The notes below the pieces were generated by a model. The model saw only the letters and a program-made list of their open reading frames with translations, did not search any database and had not been told where the DNA came from. A stretch of DNA of 64,000 nucleotides from Companilactobacillus allii (lineage in GTDB: Bacteria; Bacillota; Bacilli; Lactobacillales; Lactobacillaceae): positions 1-64,000 of the forward strand of contig NZ_CP019323.1 in assembly GCF_001971585.1 (NCBI RefSeq), read 5' to 3'. Within the stretch, counting starts at the first letter, position 1; each line of letters opens with the position of its first letter. Positions 50,490 through 60,326 of this stretch are shown here, piece by piece. Both the position numbers and the translations under genes were made by a program.

Positions 50490-51302
50490 TTAATATATTT
50501 TCAGAAATTTATTAAAATAAAAATTTAAATCTTCAGAAATATCCGTTAATAAATTATGCCCAGCATCATTTAAAATCAATTCTTGAATATTGTTGTGTGA
50601 GTTCAATAGCCGCAGTTGTTCTTGATAACCGACTATGTAATCATTTTTACCTAACAAAATCGTAGTTTTAGACTGTAAGCCAGATAATGTAAGCGGTAAT
50701 TCATCTTCAAATGAAAACTGATATTTCTTTTCACTTTTAATCTTATCCCAAAATGGTCGATTATATTTTGCCAAACCTGGTATGACAGTTGCTTGATAAG
50801 TCTCCCAAGCATCTTGGTTGATCACAACATTCCCTTTAACAAAATCCTGATATTTATCAGCGTTCTTGCCAATTTTGACATCTTCTAAAAAGATGTTTTT
50901 ATGAACGGACACTTTCCTATCTGCTTTGTTTGCATGAATCACCGGACAAGTAATAAATGCGGCTTTAATTTGGTCTGGAATTTTTGCTAAGAGTCCAAGA
51001 CAAATATATCCACCATAAGAGTGACCAATAATCGCTACCTTTTTCTCACCCGATATTTGCTTAATAAATTCTATTACTAATTCCAAAACGTCATCAGAAG
51101 AATTAACTTCATGAACATCCTGTGAATCTCCTAATCCAGGTAAGTCCAAATATATTCTTTGATAATTTTTGTTTTTAAACAGTGGTTCGTATACTACTTC
51201 AAGACTAGTAGAATCCAGACTCATCCCGTGGAAGAAATAAATTGGCTTGCCGGATCCATAAATCTTGTAGTTTAGGTTTGTATTTTTTATTTTAATTTGC
51301 AT
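50490..51302 (-). CDS. alpha/beta hydrolase
   Basis: This 270-residue enzyme of the alpha/beta fold has the oxyanion YFFHGMSLDS, the nucleophile GHSYGG (Ser near residue 96), the acid NDYIVG near 225 and the His in DAGHNLL near 250. The substrate is not known; esterases and amidases share this plan. It is soluble and has a weak ribosome binding site. It follows manA by about 68 bases, beyond a terminator. Confidence 0.85.
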   Translation of the reverse strand: MQIKIKNTNLNYKIYGSGKPIYFFHGMSLDSTSLEVVYEPLFKNKNYQRIYLDLPGLGDSQDVHEVNSSDDVLELVIEFIKQISGEKKVAIIGHSYGGYICLGLLAKIPDQIKAAFITCPVIHANKADRKVSVHKNIFLEDVKIGKNADKYQDFVKGNVVINQDAWETYQATVIPGLAKYNRPFWDKIKSEKKYQFSFEDELPLTLSGLQSKTTILLGKNDYIVGYQEQLRLLNSHNNIQELILNDAGHNLLTDISEDLNFYFNKFLKIY

Positions 51303-51334
51303 GTTAAATATTTTACCGCAAAGTTGATTTTAGA

Positions 51335-51363
51335 CAAAAAAAAGCACCCCACATTGTGAGATG
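51335..51363 (-). terminator. terminator after manA
   Basis: CATCTCA-CAATG-TGGGGTG then TTTTTTTTG on the minus strand. The stem has seven pairs with two G-T and a good T tract, just past the manA stop. Confidence 0.75.
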
Positions 51364-51369
51364 TTTTCT

Positions 51370-52338
51370 CTATTCTTCGCCTGATTCAGAAGCAATAATG
51401 TTCAAATCACCATCTAATGTCCATGAATCAACTGTTGCAGGTACGATCAAATGCACACCTTTATTCAAATCATAATCTTTGCCATCAACAGTAATCTTAC
51501 CTTCACCACTAATAACAGAGATCAATGTGTACTTGCCAATATTATGTCTCAAAGTAACTGGCTCTTTGATTTCCCAACGATATACAGCAAAATATGGTGA
51601 AACTGGAGGCTGTACAAATGTAGTGAATGTATTCTTTCCTTCAGTCTTTGTTACGATATCTAGCTTTGGATCAACGTGTGGAACTGTAATTGTATCTTCA
51701 GATTGTTTAATGTGTAGTTCACGTTTCTTACCAGTACTCTTTTCAACACGATCATAATCATACAAACGATATGTTGTATCACTACTTTGTTGTGTCTCTA
51801 GTGCCATAATTCCTTTATTCAAGGCATGAACTGTACCACTAGGCACAAAATAGAAATCACCGGTTTTAACTGGTACTTTTCTTAATAAATGATCCCAATC
51901 ACCTGATTCAATCATTGTATCTAGTTCTTCTTTGTTCTTTGCATTATGTCCATAAATTAAATATGAACCTGGTTCAGCATCAATGATGTACCAGCATTCT
52001 GTCTTACCTAATTCATGTTCATGTTCCCATGCATAATCATTGTCTGGATGTACTTGAACTGACAAACTAGCTTCAGCATCCAAGATCTTTGTAAGCAAAG
52101 GAAAGACCTTACCTTTTGGATTACCAAATAATTCACTATGGTTATTCCATAGATCATCAACGAACTCACCAGAGAACTCACCGTTCTCTACGAGGGATCT
52201 ACCATGTGGATGTCCAGAAATAGCCCAACATTCACCAATATCACCATCAGGTATCTTGTAGCCAAACTTTGTTTCAAGCTTTCTACCACCCCAAATTTTA
52301 TTATGAAAAACAGGTTTCAAAAATAATGGTTCACTCAT
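51370..52338 (-). CDS. manA: mannose-6-phosphate isomerase, class I
   Basis: This 322-residue zinc enzyme interconverts mannose-6-phosphate and fructose-6-phosphate. Family marks are the start PLFLKPVFHNKIWGGRKLE, the zinc ligands in LSVQVHPDN and GKTECWYI, and FVPSGTVHALNKG. The length of a little over 300 residues matches the short Gram-positive form. The start follows GGGAGGATATTTGC; rex is immediately upstream. Confidence 0.93.
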   Translation of the reverse strand: MSEPLFLKPVFHNKIWGGRKLETKFGYKIPDGDIGECWAISGHPHGRSLVENGEFSGEFVDDLWNNHSELFGNPKGKVFPLLTKILDAEASLSVQVHPDNDYAWEHEHELGKTECWYIIDAEPGSYLIYGHNAKNKEELDTMIESGDWDHLLRKVPVKTGDFYFVPSGTVHALNKGIMALETQQSSDTTYRLYDYDRVEKSTGKKRELHIKQSEDTITVPHVDPKLDIVTKTEGKNTFTTFVQPPVSPYFAVYRWEIKEPVTLRHNIGKYTLISVISGEGKITVDGKDYDLNKGVHLIVPATVDSWTLDGDLNIIASESGEE

Positions 52339-52358
52339 GCAAATATCCTCCCAAAAAA

Positions 52359-53018
52359 TTATTCTTTATCTTCGTTCTCTTGTTCTAATGACTTGTCACG
52401 ATCTAAGAAAAATATCAATGTTTGTAATTCATTAGCCAAATCAACGTAATGTACACGAATTGAATTAGGCACATTGATAATAACCGGCGTGAAATTCAAG
52501 ATTCCTTTAACACCAGCATCAGCTAGCAAATCTGCTGTTGTTTGGGCAGCATTAGAAGATACTGTCAAAATACAGACATCGATCTGTTGAACATTGAGTT
52601 GTTCCTTTAGTTCATTAACATGATAAACAGGAACACCGCTCTTAACAGTTCCAACGATTGATTCATCAATGTCAAATGCTGCGGCAATTCGAACATTATT
52701 AGTTCTCGAGAAGTTATAATTCAACAAGGCATTCCCTAAATTACCAACTCCGACCAAGGCAACGTTTGTTCTCTTGTCTTGATTCAAAAGTTTCTTAAAG
52801 AAAGCTACCAAATTATTAACATCGTAGCCGTATCCTCTCTTGCCAAGTGCACCAAGATATGAGAAGTCACGTCTTATAGTTGCACTGTCAATTTTTACTC
52901 CTTCAGACAATTCGCCTGAGGATATTTTCTTGGTACCTTCGTCCTTTAAGAACTGAAAGTATCGATAATATATTGGTAAACGTTTTATCGTTGCGTTTGG
53001 TACTGTTGTTTTTGTCAT
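52359..53018 (-). CDS. rex: redox-sensing transcriptional repressor Rex
   Basis: This 219-residue regulator has an N-terminal winged helix ([31 protein letters not shown]) and an NAD-binding Rossmann domain with [14 protein letters not shown]. It represses fermentation genes until NADH rises. I take the ATG after GGTGGGATAAT; a longer frame adds 23 residues that do not fit. No full Rex operator was seen nearby. It diverges from the ABC-F gene. Confidence 0.93.
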   Translation of the reverse strand: MTKTTVPNATIKRLPIYYRYFQFLKDEGTKKISSGELSEGVKIDSATIRRDFSYLGALGKRGYGYDVNNLVAFFKKLLNQDKRTNVALVGVGNLGNALLNYNFSRTNNVRIAAAFDIDESIVGTVKSGVPVYHVNELKEQLNVQQIDVCILTVSSNAAQTTADLLADAGVKGILNFTPVIINVPNSIRVHYVDLANELQTLIFFLDRDKSLEQENEDKE

Positions 53019-53155
53019 ATTATCCCACCATGTGTTCATCGTTTCACTAACTATTATAGTAAATAAAAATGGATGAAAACGCAACATCTTACGACATAAA
53101 AGGCAGAAATTTCTAATTAATGATAAAATTGTGAATATATAAAGGAGTTTATACC

Positions 53156-55072
53156 GTGATTTTATTACAAGCCCAGAGCATAACTAAGAATTTTGGAACA
53201 AAAAAACTTTTTTCTAATGTTAGCTTCGAGATTCAAGATAACAGTAGAATAGGCCTAGTTGGTCGAAATGGTGTAGGTAAATCTACCCTACTCAAAATAA
53301 TTTCTGACCAAGAAAATTATAACAGTGGGAATATTGCGCTGAAAAAAAATACTAATATCGGCTATTTGGCACAGGATTCAGGCCTCGATAGTGACAATAT
53401 TATTTTTGATGAAATGGAAAAAGTCTTCGACTACTTAAAAGTCCAAGAAAAACAAATGCACCAATTAGAGAATAAATTGGCAGATAACACCGTTGACGAC
53501 TATGACCAAATCCTAAAACAATACGATCAACTTCAAAACACTTTCCGTCAGGAAAATGGTTACGGATATCAATCAGAAATAAGAAGTGTCCTCAAAGGAT
53601 TCGGATTTGAAGAAGATGTGTGGAAAGAACGTATCTCTACTTTATCCGGTGGTGAAAGATCTCGTCTTGCCATGGCCAAAATGCTACTAGAACATCATGA
53701 TATCTTGTTACTAGATGAACCAACAAACCATTTGGATATTGATACTGTTGAATGGCTTGAAGGTTATCTAAAAGGTTATCGTGGTGCACTAGTGATTATT
53801 TCGCATGATCAATATTTCTTGGATAAGGTAGTAACTGAAATTGTAGAGATCAATCATCATTCTTCAACACATTATTCAGGTAATTACACCTTCTATCTAA
53901 AAGAAAAGAAGAAGAATCAAGACGTTGAGTGGAAACACTACGAAGAACAACAAGCCGAAATCAAAAAGACTGAGGAATATATTCAAAAGAATATCGTGCG
54001 TGCGTCAACGACCAAAATGGCTCAAAGTCGTCGCAAGAAGCTAGAAAAAATGGACATAATGGATCGTCCTGACTCTGATCAAGGCTCTGTTCATTTCTCA
54101 TTTCAGATTGATAAGGAAAGTGGTAACGATGTTTTATTGATCAAAGATGCTGCTATTGGTTATGATGCTGATCAAATCATGTCAGAACCAATTAACCTAG
54201 ATGTTAAAAAAGGTGAACGTGTTGGTATTATTGGACCTAATGGTATCGGTAAATCCACCCTTTTGAAGTCTATCTTAGGACAGATTCCTATGATCAAAGG
54301 TGAGTTTCAATTTGGTGCTAATGTTCAAGTTGGATACTATGATCAGAACCTAACTAACTTGGATCCAAAAAAAGACGTGCTACACGAAATTTGGGATAGA
54401 TATCCTAGACTAGATGAACAAGTCATAAGAAATGTCCTTGGATCTTTTCTTTTTAGTGGTGATGATGTATTAAAACCAGTTTCTGGATTATCTGGTGGCG
54501 AAAAAGCCAGATTGACCCTAACTAAATTGTCGATGGAACATGATAATTTCTTAGTAATGGACGAACCAACTAACCATTTGGATATTGATAGTAAGGAAGT
54601 TCTTGAAGATGCTCTGAAGGCATTTGAAGGCACCGTGTTGTTTGTTTCACATGATCGCTACCTACTTAACACACTCGCAGATAGAATCGTTGATATCGGA
54701 CCTAGTGGCAGTACAGTCTATCTTGGGGATTATGATTACTACCTTGAAAAGACAAATGAAGCTAGCTCTGAAGATTTGGATGAATCTTTGGATACACATA
54801 ATATGAGTGAGAAAAAAGTTGAATATCAAAAATCCAAAGAGCAACAAAAACAAGAACGTAAATTACAACGCCAAGTTGAAGAATTAGAAGACAAAATTGC
54901 AACACTAGACAAGGAAAATGCCGCCATTCAAGTTGAAATGACCAAAGATGAAAATTTAAGTTCATATACTAAATTAGGTGATCTTCAAAAGGAACTGGAC
55001 GAAAATAAAGCTAAACAGAGTGAACTCGAAGATGAATGGACTGAAAAGTCTATGGAATTAGAAGACTTATAG
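53156..55072 (+). CDS. ABC-F family ATPase
   Basis: This 638-residue protein has two ATP-binding cassettes and no membrane domain: Walker [10 protein letters not shown] (near residue 37) and GPNGIGKST (near residue 361), signatures [10 protein letters not shown] and [10 protein letters not shown], and DEPTNHLD twice. A linker (about 240-320) and a C-terminal coiled coil with many Lys, Glu and Gln (from 560) complete it. ABC-F proteins act on ribosomes, as translation factors or antibiotic protectors. The start is a GTG after AAAGGAGTTTATACC. Confidence 0.93.
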   Translation: MILLQAQSITKNFGTKKLFSNVSFEIQDNSRIGLVGRNGVGKSTLLKIISDQENYNSGNIALKKNTNIGYLAQDSGLDSDNIIFDEMEKVFDYLKVQEKQMHQLENKLADNTVDDYDQILKQYDQLQNTFRQENGYGYQSEIRSVLKGFGFEEDVWKERISTLSGGERSRLAMAKMLLEHHDILLLDEPTNHLDIDTVEWLEGYLKGYRGALVIISHDQYFLDKVVTEIVEINHHSSTHYSGNYTFYLKEKKKNQDVEWKHYEEQQAEIKKTEEYIQKNIVRASTTKMAQSRRKKLEKMDIMDRPDSDQGSVHFSFQIDKESGNDVLLIKDAAIGYDADQIMSEPINLDVKKGERVGIIGPNGIGKSTLLKSILGQIPMIKGEFQFGANVQVGYYDQNLTNLDPKKDVLHEIWDRYPRLDEQVIRNVLGSFLFSGDDVLKPVSGLSGGEKARLTLTKLSMEHDNFLVMDEPTNHLDIDSKEVLEDALKAFEGTVLFVSHDRYLLNTLADRIVDIGPSGSTVYLGDYDYYLEKTNEASSEDLDESLDTHNMSEKKVEYQKSKEQQKQERKLQRQVEELEDKIATLDKENAAIQVEMTKDENLSSYTKLGDLQKELDENKAKQSELEDEWTEKSMELEDL

Positions 55073-55140
55073 TTATAATTGTTTTAATATCAGTATTTTG
55101 ATATTCTTTAATTTACAAATAAAACAAGTTGAGAATAAAT

Positions 55141-55995
55141 ATGCAAAATAAACAAGAGAATTTTTTCATCCGCTTTTTCAAGGGTGTCATAATTGCACTT
55201 GGGTTTATTTTACCAGGTGTCTCAGGTGGTGTTTTAGCTGCTATCCTAGGCATCTATGAAAGATTGCTCCATTTTATGGCACATATCCGCCAAAACTTCA
55301 AAACTGACTTCATGTATTTTCTACCCGTTGGGATCGGTGGGATAGTTGGTATTGGCCTTCTTTCTAAGCCGTTGGAGTTTTTACTGCAGCATTACCAAGT
55401 CATCGTTTTGTGGGGATTCGCCGGTGCGATTATCGGTACTATACCTTCATTGGTGCGTGCTTCAACTTCCCGTAGCCGACGTGATATGGTAGACGTATTG
55501 TGGTTTTTCTTTATGTTAATATTTGGTGGATTATTCTTATTCTTCATGAGTAAGATATTTGGAACTATCCCAGCCAATTTTATTGGGTTTGTTATTGCTG
55601 GAATGTTGATTGCCTTGGGAGTTTTAGTTCCGGGACTAAGCCCTTCGAACCTTTTACTCATACTGGGACTTTATACACCGATGCTAACCGGATTCAAAAA
55701 TTTTGATATAACCGGCGTGTTCCTACCGATTGCCCTTGGTGGAATCATTGCTATGGTGCTGTTCTCTAAAGGGATGGAATTTTTGATTGAACATCATCAT
55801 TCACGTGTATATCACTTTATTTTGGGTATTGTTCTAGCTAGTACAATATTGATTTTGATTCCAAATCCTTACTCAACTGAAACCATTAGCTATTCTGGTA
55901 TTACCCCACTAACAATTATCCTCAGCTTAATTGCATTCATTGCTGGAGTTGTACTGGGACTTTGGATGAGTAGCCTTGAAAATAAATATAAGTAA
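55141..55995 (+). CDS. DUF368 family membrane protein
   Basis: This 284-residue protein has about eight helices and two repeats of the DUF368 signature, LGFILPGVSGGVLAAILGIYE and a later LGVLVPGLSPSNLLLILGLY. Members of this family have recently been linked to undecaprenyl-phosphate transport. I take the ATG at 55141 because a TTG four codons before has no ribosome binding site. It is followed closely by a DUF1905 gene. Confidence 0.88.
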   Translation: MQNKQENFFIRFFKGVIIALGFILPGVSGGVLAAILGIYERLLHFMAHIRQNFKTDFMYFLPVGIGGIVGIGLLSKPLEFLLQHYQVIVLWGFAGAIIGTIPSLVRASTSRSRRDMVDVLWFFFMLIFGGLFLFFMSKIFGTIPANFIGFVIAGMLIALGVLVPGLSPSNLLLILGLYTPMLTGFKNFDITGVFLPIALGGIIAMVLFSKGMEFLIEHHHSRVYHFILGIVLASTILILIPNPYSTETISYSGITPLTIILSLIAFIAGVVLGLWMSSLENKYK

Positions 55996-56010
55996 TCAAA
56001 GGTGAATATT

Positions 56011-56295
56011 ATGAACAAAACTTATAAGTACAGCGCCACTATCCAAGCTTCAAAAGTTGGTAAAGGTGGAGCATTTGTGGAATTTCCTTATGATATTCGT
56101 AAAGAGTTTGGTAAAGGACGCATTAAAGTTCACGCTACTTTTGATAACGTGGATTATTACGGTAGCGTTGTTAATATGGGTGTCACAAATCCTGATGGAT
56201 CGATCTGCTATATTATTGGGATTCGTAAAGATATCCGACAGGCTATTGATAAGGATATTGGTGATAGCGTTGATGTTTGTATTGTTGAAAGATAA
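56011..56295 (+). CDS. DUF1905 domain protein
   Basis: This 94-residue protein is the DUF1905 type: YKYSATIQASKVGKGGAFVE, FGKGRIKVHATFD, YIIGIRKDIRQAI and the end DSVDVCIVE. Its function is unknown. I use the ATG after AAAGGTGAATATT; a GTG three codons before is within that ribosome binding site. It lies 15 bases after the DUF368 gene, probably co-transcribed. Confidence 0.85.
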   Translation: MNKTYKYSATIQASKVGKGGAFVEFPYDIRKEFGKGRIKVHATFDNVDYYGSVVNMGVTNPDGSICYIIGIRKDIRQAIDKDIGDSVDVCIVER

Positions 56296-56296
56296 T

Positions 56297-56345
56297 GAAA
56301 ACCGCTATAATTTCCCACCTTTGGGGATTATAGCGGTCTTTTTAT
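56297..56345 (+). terminator. terminator after the DUF1905 gene
   Basis: ACCGCTATAAT, a 15-base loop in which TCCC and GGGG can pair, and ATTATAGCGGT followed by CTTTTT. The 11-pair stem is strong. Confidence 0.85.
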
Positions 56346-56369
56346 TATTTCTGATTAAAAAATTGCATT

Positions 56370-56415
56370 AAAAAAAGATAGTATTCTGAAATAATTTTTC
56401 AGTATACTATCTTTT
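56370..56415 (-). terminator. terminator after tsaD
   Basis: AAAAGATAGTATACTGAAA and TTTCAGAATACTATCTTTT form a long stem with one mismatch and a five-base loop, with T tracts on both strands. It lies just after the tsaD stop. Confidence 0.85.
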
Positions 56416-56427
56416 AAATTTATAATT

Positions 56428-57441
56428 TTAAAAATCCAAACTAGGATCAGAATTCAAATCCAAATCAGCAAAATCACCCTTCTCATATTGAATCTGGGCA
56501 ATGGCACCAATCATGGCCGCATTATCACCACAAAGTCGCAATGGTGGGAAAATCAACTCCATATCCAAGTTACGCTTTTCGATATCTTCTTTCAATCGCT
56601 TACGGAGTCCTTGATTGGCAGCAACGCCACCAGCAACTACAAGCTGATTTACCGGATGTTGTTTCAAAGCACGAAATGTCTTGTTACTCAAGATGTCTAG
56701 AACAGCACCTTGGAAACTAGCTGCTAAATCATCTTTGTTTAATTCCTCATGAATTTGATCAGCATGGTGAACTCGATTAATAAATGAACTCTTCAATCCA
56801 CTAAAACTAAAGTCCAAATTATCTTCTTGAACCATAGCTCGTGGAAAATCAAATACATCATTACCGATTGCTGCCATCTGATCAACTTTTTTACCAGCCG
56901 GATAATTAATACCTAGAACACGACCAATTTTGTCATAAGCTTCACCAACTGCGTCATCCCTAGTATCACCCAATGTTTCAAACTCACCAGGAGCCTTAAC
57001 CAAGACCAATTCTGTATGTCCACCAGAAACTAATAAGGCCATGAATGGGTACTTCAAATCGGAAACAAAATTTGCTGAATAAATATGTCCCGCCAAATGA
57101 TTCACTTTTATCAATGGCAAATCATGAGCAAAAGCTACTGTTTTAGCAGCCATTATACCAATCAACAATGAGCCAACTAATCCTGGACCGTAAGTAACTG
57201 CAACAGCGTCCAAGTCCTCATAGCCAACATTTGCTTCATCCATTGCAAGTTTTATACAGCGTGTGATTTCTTCAACGTGGTGTCGACTTGCTACTTCTGG
57301 TACCACACCACCGAATCGTTGATGACTCTTTATTTGTGTGGCAATTATATTCGATAATATTTCCTTACCATTTTTAATAACTGCAACACTAGTTTCGTCA
57401 CAACTACTCTCAAACGACATGATCAATGTATCTTTTTTCAA
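56428..57441 (-). CDS. tsaD: tRNA threonylcarbamoyladenosine transferase TsaD
   Basis: This 337-residue ASKHA-fold enzyme makes t6A37 in tRNAs that read ANN codons, together with TsaB. It has [13 protein letters not shown] near the start, the metal-binding HLAGH (HxxxH) and the late [10 protein letters not shown] and DNAAMIG. I choose the TTG after GGTGGAGAAAAT; a GTG four codons earlier lies in that signal and may also be used. It follows rimI at once. Confidence 0.95.
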   Translation of the reverse strand: MKKDTLIMSFESSCDETSVAVIKNGKEILSNIIATQIKSHQRFGGVVPEVASRHHVEEITRCIKLAMDEANVGYEDLDAVAVTYGPGLVGSLLIGIMAAKTVAFAHDLPLIKVNHLAGHIYSANFVSDLKYPFMALLVSGGHTELVLVKAPGEFETLGDTRDDAVGEAYDKIGRVLGINYPAGKKVDQMAAIGNDVFDFPRAMVQEDNLDFSFSGLKSSFINRVHHADQIHEELNKDDLAASFQGAVLDILSNKTFRALKQHPVNQLVVAGGVAANQGLRKRLKEDIEKRNLDMELIFPPLRLCGDNAAMIGAIAQIQYEKGDFADLDLNSDPSLDF

Positions 57442-57453
57442 AATTTTCTCCAC

Positions 57454-58008
57454 CTATAGATCCACCACCATCTCTAATGCGTCATGATGATTTCTAAAAT
57501 AATACTTTTCATGAATAGTTCTTGTTTTAAACCCAAATGCTCTATACAAACTAATTGCCGACTCATTCTCAATATCTGCTTCAAGTGAGAGACTTGAGAA
57601 ACCACGTTTGCGACAATAATCAAAAATCTGATTAATAAAAAGATGTCCTATCCCCAAATGCTGTAACTTCGGAACAACAGCAATATTGGTTATATGGGCT
57701 TCTTTTTTATCTTTTAAAGACACGCCAATAAACGCTACACAAGTGGGTTCTTCTATTAATGACAAATACAAAGCATTTTTGTTTCTCAATTCCATACTAA
57801 CGATATCCAAAGGCCACGGAACTGGCTTAGAGTATACCTGTTCTTGAATATCCATGAATTCCTTGGTATCTTTCATTTCAGATTTGCGCAAGGTGAAATG
57901 TCTACCATCAATACTAACCGACTGTTTTTCAAAAGAGAAATTTTCTACATGTCCTGTTGGCCAAATAGTCTGTTTAAACTTCCTCAACATAGGAAACATT
58001 CCCATCAT
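57454..58008 (-). CDS. rimI: ribosomal protein S18-alanine N-acetyltransferase RimI
   Basis: This GNAT enzyme of about 184 residues has the acetyl-CoA segment IAVVPKLQHLGIGHLF, the ESAISLYRAFGFK C-terminal motif, and a WPLDI segment. It sits between tsaB and tsaD, the standard tsaB-rimI-tsaD order. Its start overlaps the tsaB end: the ATG at 58008 follows AAAAGGTAATAAAG, but ATGs at 58035, 58026 and 57990 are also possible. Confidence 0.88.
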   Translation of the reverse strand: MMGMFPMLRKFKQTIWPTGHVENFSFEKQSVSIDGRHFTLRKSEMKDTKEFMDIQEQVYSKPVPWPLDIVSMELRNKNALYLSLIEEPTCVAFIGVSLKDKKEAHITNIAVVPKLQHLGIGHLFINQIFDYCRKRGFSSLSLEADIENESAISLYRAFGFKTRTIHEKYYFRNHHDALEMVVDL

Positions 58009-58693
58009 CTTTATTACCTTTTTCATACCAATCATGTTCTGCCTGAGTAAGTCTTAGATATGTCGGAATAAAATTATCGATATCCTTAACTGGCTCAGTG
58101 TGTTCGGCCAATTTAGCGAGTTTAGTTGCATCAGGCAAGCTATCTTCACTAGTTATAATTTTTGCATGCGAATGTTCTCGAATAAGATCGGTTAAGTTTT
58201 GAGTGGCATTAATAAATTCTAGTTTATCCTCATCGTACTTTTGAAGAAGATCCAACAGTTTATCCATTGATGTATGATGATCTTCAACAATATTAACAAT
58301 TTTACCTTGTTTCTTTTGGTAGACTCCAGCAAATGCATTGTCATTTCTGGCATCCATCAAAGGTACAATAAACATCCCTTCGTCCCCATTGGCAGCGAGA
58401 AGTTCAAGGCTAGATATACCGACCAAGGGTTTATTCAAAGTGAATGCTAATGTTTTAGCAACTGTAACAGCTATACGAACTCCAGTATAAGAACCTGGAC
58501 CATCGGCCACAGCAATCATATCAATATCATCAACTGATAAGTTAGATTCTTTCAAAGATTTCTGAATATCTGGCAACAAAGTAATACTGTGTGTCTTCTT
58601 TTCAGTAGATTCTATATGTGCCAAAGTTTTACCATCTTCTACTAGGGCAACGCTTAACGGCTTATTTGATGTATCGAAAGCTAAAATTTTCAT
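57974..58693 (-). CDS. tsaB: tRNA threonylcarbamoyladenosine biosynthesis protein TsaB
   Basis: This 239-residue protein has the ASKHA fold without the metal site. Its motifs are ILAFDTSNKPLSVALVE at the start, VADGPGSYTGVRI and AKTLAF. It partners TsaD and TsaE in t6A synthesis. The gene overlaps rimI. A clear AGGGGATTAT ribosome binding site precedes it. Confidence 0.93.
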   Translation of the reverse strand: MKILAFDTSNKPLSVALVEDGKTLAHIESTEKKTHSITLLPDIQKSLKESNLSVDDIDMIAVADGPGSYTGVRIAVTVAKTLAFTLNKPLVGISSLELLAANGDEGMFIVPLMDARNDNAFAGVYQKKQGKIVNIVEDHHTSMDKLLDLLQKYDEDKLEFINATQNLTDLIREHSHAKIITSEDSLPDATKLAKLAEHTEPVKDIDNFIPTYLRLTQAEHDWYEKGNKDDGNVSYVEEV

Positions 58694-58776
58694 ATAATCC
58701 CCTCAATCTTAATAGGAACATTTTACCACATAATATATTTTGTAGAGAATTAAGGAAACTATCATTAATTCAAGAA

Positions 58777-58805
58777 AATAAAAAATCGGCCATTAGCGAC
58801 CGATT
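58777..58805 (-). terminator. terminator overlapping the end of folT
   Basis: AATCGGTC-GCTAAT-GGCCGATTTTTT on the minus strand begins inside the last folT codons, with the TAA in the loop. The stem has about seven pairs with one G-T, and a T tract follows. Confidence 0.75.
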
Positions 58806-59314
58806 CTGTTAAATCTAGTATTACTTATCCATTTAAGGATAATGTATAACAATCCAGTTTGATATACCAAACTGAATGCTTCTTTGACAAGTCTAGGAAT
58901 CAACAATGTCATATATGGTAAGTTAGTTATCATTTGAATCCACAAAGTATTCAACAAGGTATTAACAACTACTGTTATCAATACTATCGTTAGCAATACT
59001 CTCCAGATAGTAACCTTGTGGTTATATAGCATAAACCCATAAATAAGTCCTGCTACTAACGCTGAAAATGTGAAACCCCAGAAAAATCCGGTCGATGCAG
59101 GCATCACAACGTTACTAATAATATCGGCAATTACATTAGCAATTGCTGCTTTATAAGGTCCGAAGTAATATCCCATTAGTCCTATCGCAATGAAGCTAAA
59201 CCCAACTTTCAAGGTATTACTACCTATCGACATTTTGCTCAACACCATCTGCATTGCAATTAATAACGCCATCCATGTAAGTTCATGGACACTAATACGA
59301 CTTTTCGTATTCAT
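58793..59314 (-). CDS. folT: folate ECF transporter S component FolT
   Basis: This 173-residue membrane protein has about six helices. The hydrophobic substrate-binding subunit pattern of ECF transporters is clear (MALLIAMQMVLSKMSI, KVGFSFIAIGLMGYYFGP, a central loop, then NTLWIQM). It imports folate using the shared EcfAAT energising module, encoded elsewhere. The THF riboswitch upstream supports folate as the substrate. The start is the ATG after AGGAGATGTCTATA, sequestered by the riboswitch hairpin. Confidence 0.9.
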   Translation of the reverse strand: MNTKSRISVHELTWMALLIAMQMVLSKMSIGSNTLKVGFSFIAIGLMGYYFGPYKAAIANVIADIISNVVMPASTGFFWGFTFSALVAGLIYGFMLYNHKVTIWRVLLTIVLITVVVNTLLNTLWIQMITNLPYMTLLIPRLVKEAFSLVYQTGLLYIILKWISNTRFNRIGR

Positions 59315-59323
59315 TATAGACAT

Positions 59324-59480
59324 CTCCTCGTAGGAGCTGCCACAGCATATAACTAGAGGCTAACGAATTAACTAACTATATAAAGTGACGAATGCGGAAA
59401 CAAAATCGCAAGCAATAGCTTTTCGTCCGGTGTTCACATTCCGTTCCACCAGCACTTTACGCTTTGAATCCTACCCCAAA
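59324..59480 (-). promoter_or_regulatory. THF riboswitch of folT
   Basis: The aptamer at about 59378-59480 has the tetrahydrofolate riboswitch pattern: GATTC, GCGTAAAGTGCTGGTGG, AACGGAATGTG, CACCGGACGAAAAGC, and TTCCGCATTCG, which can pseudoknot with GAATG. The expression platform ends in CTCCT-ACG-AGGAG (59324-59336), a hairpin that hides the folT ribosome binding site. Folate binding is expected to turn translation off. Confidence 0.88.
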
Positions 59481-59496
59481 AATATTTTACTTGAAC

Positions 59497-59524
59497 ATAT
59501 TACCACATGTATACATGTTTCACC
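59497..59524 (-). promoter_or_regulatory. promoter-like region of folT with a palindrome
   Basis: TAATAT (59497-59502) is a good -10, with a perfect palindrome ACATGTATACATGT (59505-59518) between it and a poor GGTGAA -35. The palindrome could bind a dimeric regulator. The rest, to 59587, is AT-rich; no gene is seen. Confidence 0.4.
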
Positions 59525-59587
59525 TATAGATTTATCTTATAACATTTCTTATACATAAGTTATATCTAATATAATATTTTACCATTA

Positions 59588-60325
59588 TTATTTTTCTTCC
59601 CAAGTAATCTGTGCAACTGCATTTAACTCGCCATTACTCTTTATCCAATGAGTTGTAACAAGATTATCTTTGTCTATAGATGCATAGATCTCAGGTTCAC
59701 TTTCAATATTCAATTCCTTATCATACTTGATGTCCATACTCTTAGCACGATGTCTCTCAACAAAGTCTATTCCTAGAGAGTCGACCATCCAATCAAAGTA
59801 ATAAGAATTATTCACATGACGATTAACATCAATATTGTAATATCCGATATGCTGAGATTTTTTAATTTCAAATTTCTTAGGCTCACGTAATCTAGCAAAG
59901 CGTTTGATTTTCGTTATCTCTTCTGCCCCAAAGAAATCAGTCAATTGTTCCGATGCACTAACCATTTTACGTTTATTAATATCGATAATAACAAACGCAC
60001 TAGTTAGATCGACCATTCGATTACCGTCCAAGTCATCTATCCAAAAGTCACGATAAAAGAAGTACTTATTGTAGCTAGTTGCACGAGTACTTACCTTCAA
60101 TTTTTGACCCAAAGTAGGCATTTTCTTAATATCCATGTGATATTGTACAACAACCCATCCTAATCCTCTTTGTACCATCTCTGAGCTGTCAGAATCGGAC
60201 TCATGGAGTTGTTTTTCTGATATTAGTAACATTGCATCTACAAGTGCCGAAAGACGCATGTCACCAGTTAAATTAGCGAAATAAAAAGGGAATTCTATTT
60301 CCTGTGAATAAATTTGTTCTGCCAT
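59588..60325 (-). CDS. acyl-ACP thioesterase
   Basis: This 245-residue double hot-dog enzyme has the FatA/FatB-like acyl-ACP thioesterase pattern: IEFPFYFANLTGDMRLSAL, LGWVVVQYHMDIKKMP, FYRDFWI, and the second half's DVNRHVNNSYYFDWM with catalytic Asn and His. It releases free fatty acids from ACP. I take the ATG after AAAGGAAGAATAAA; a longer frame adds 20 residues and overlaps rsmI. Confidence 0.88.
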   Translation of the reverse strand: MAEQIYSQEIEFPFYFANLTGDMRLSALVDAMLLISEKQLHESDSDSSEMVQRGLGWVVVQYHMDIKKMPTLGQKLKVSTRATSYNKYFFYRDFWIDDLDGNRMVDLTSAFVIIDINKRKMVSASEQLTDFFGAEEITKIKRFARLREPKKFEIKKSQHIGYYNIDVNRHVNNSYYFDWMVDSLGIDFVERHRAKSMDIKYDKELNIESEPEIYASIDKDNLVTTHWIKSNGELNAVAQITWEEK

Positions 60326-60326
60326 T

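Noticed and set aside
53120-53150. Rex operator upstream of the ABC-F gene (TTGTGAATATA)
   Set aside because: Only the left half of the Rex site is present, with no TTCACAA partner at the right distance.
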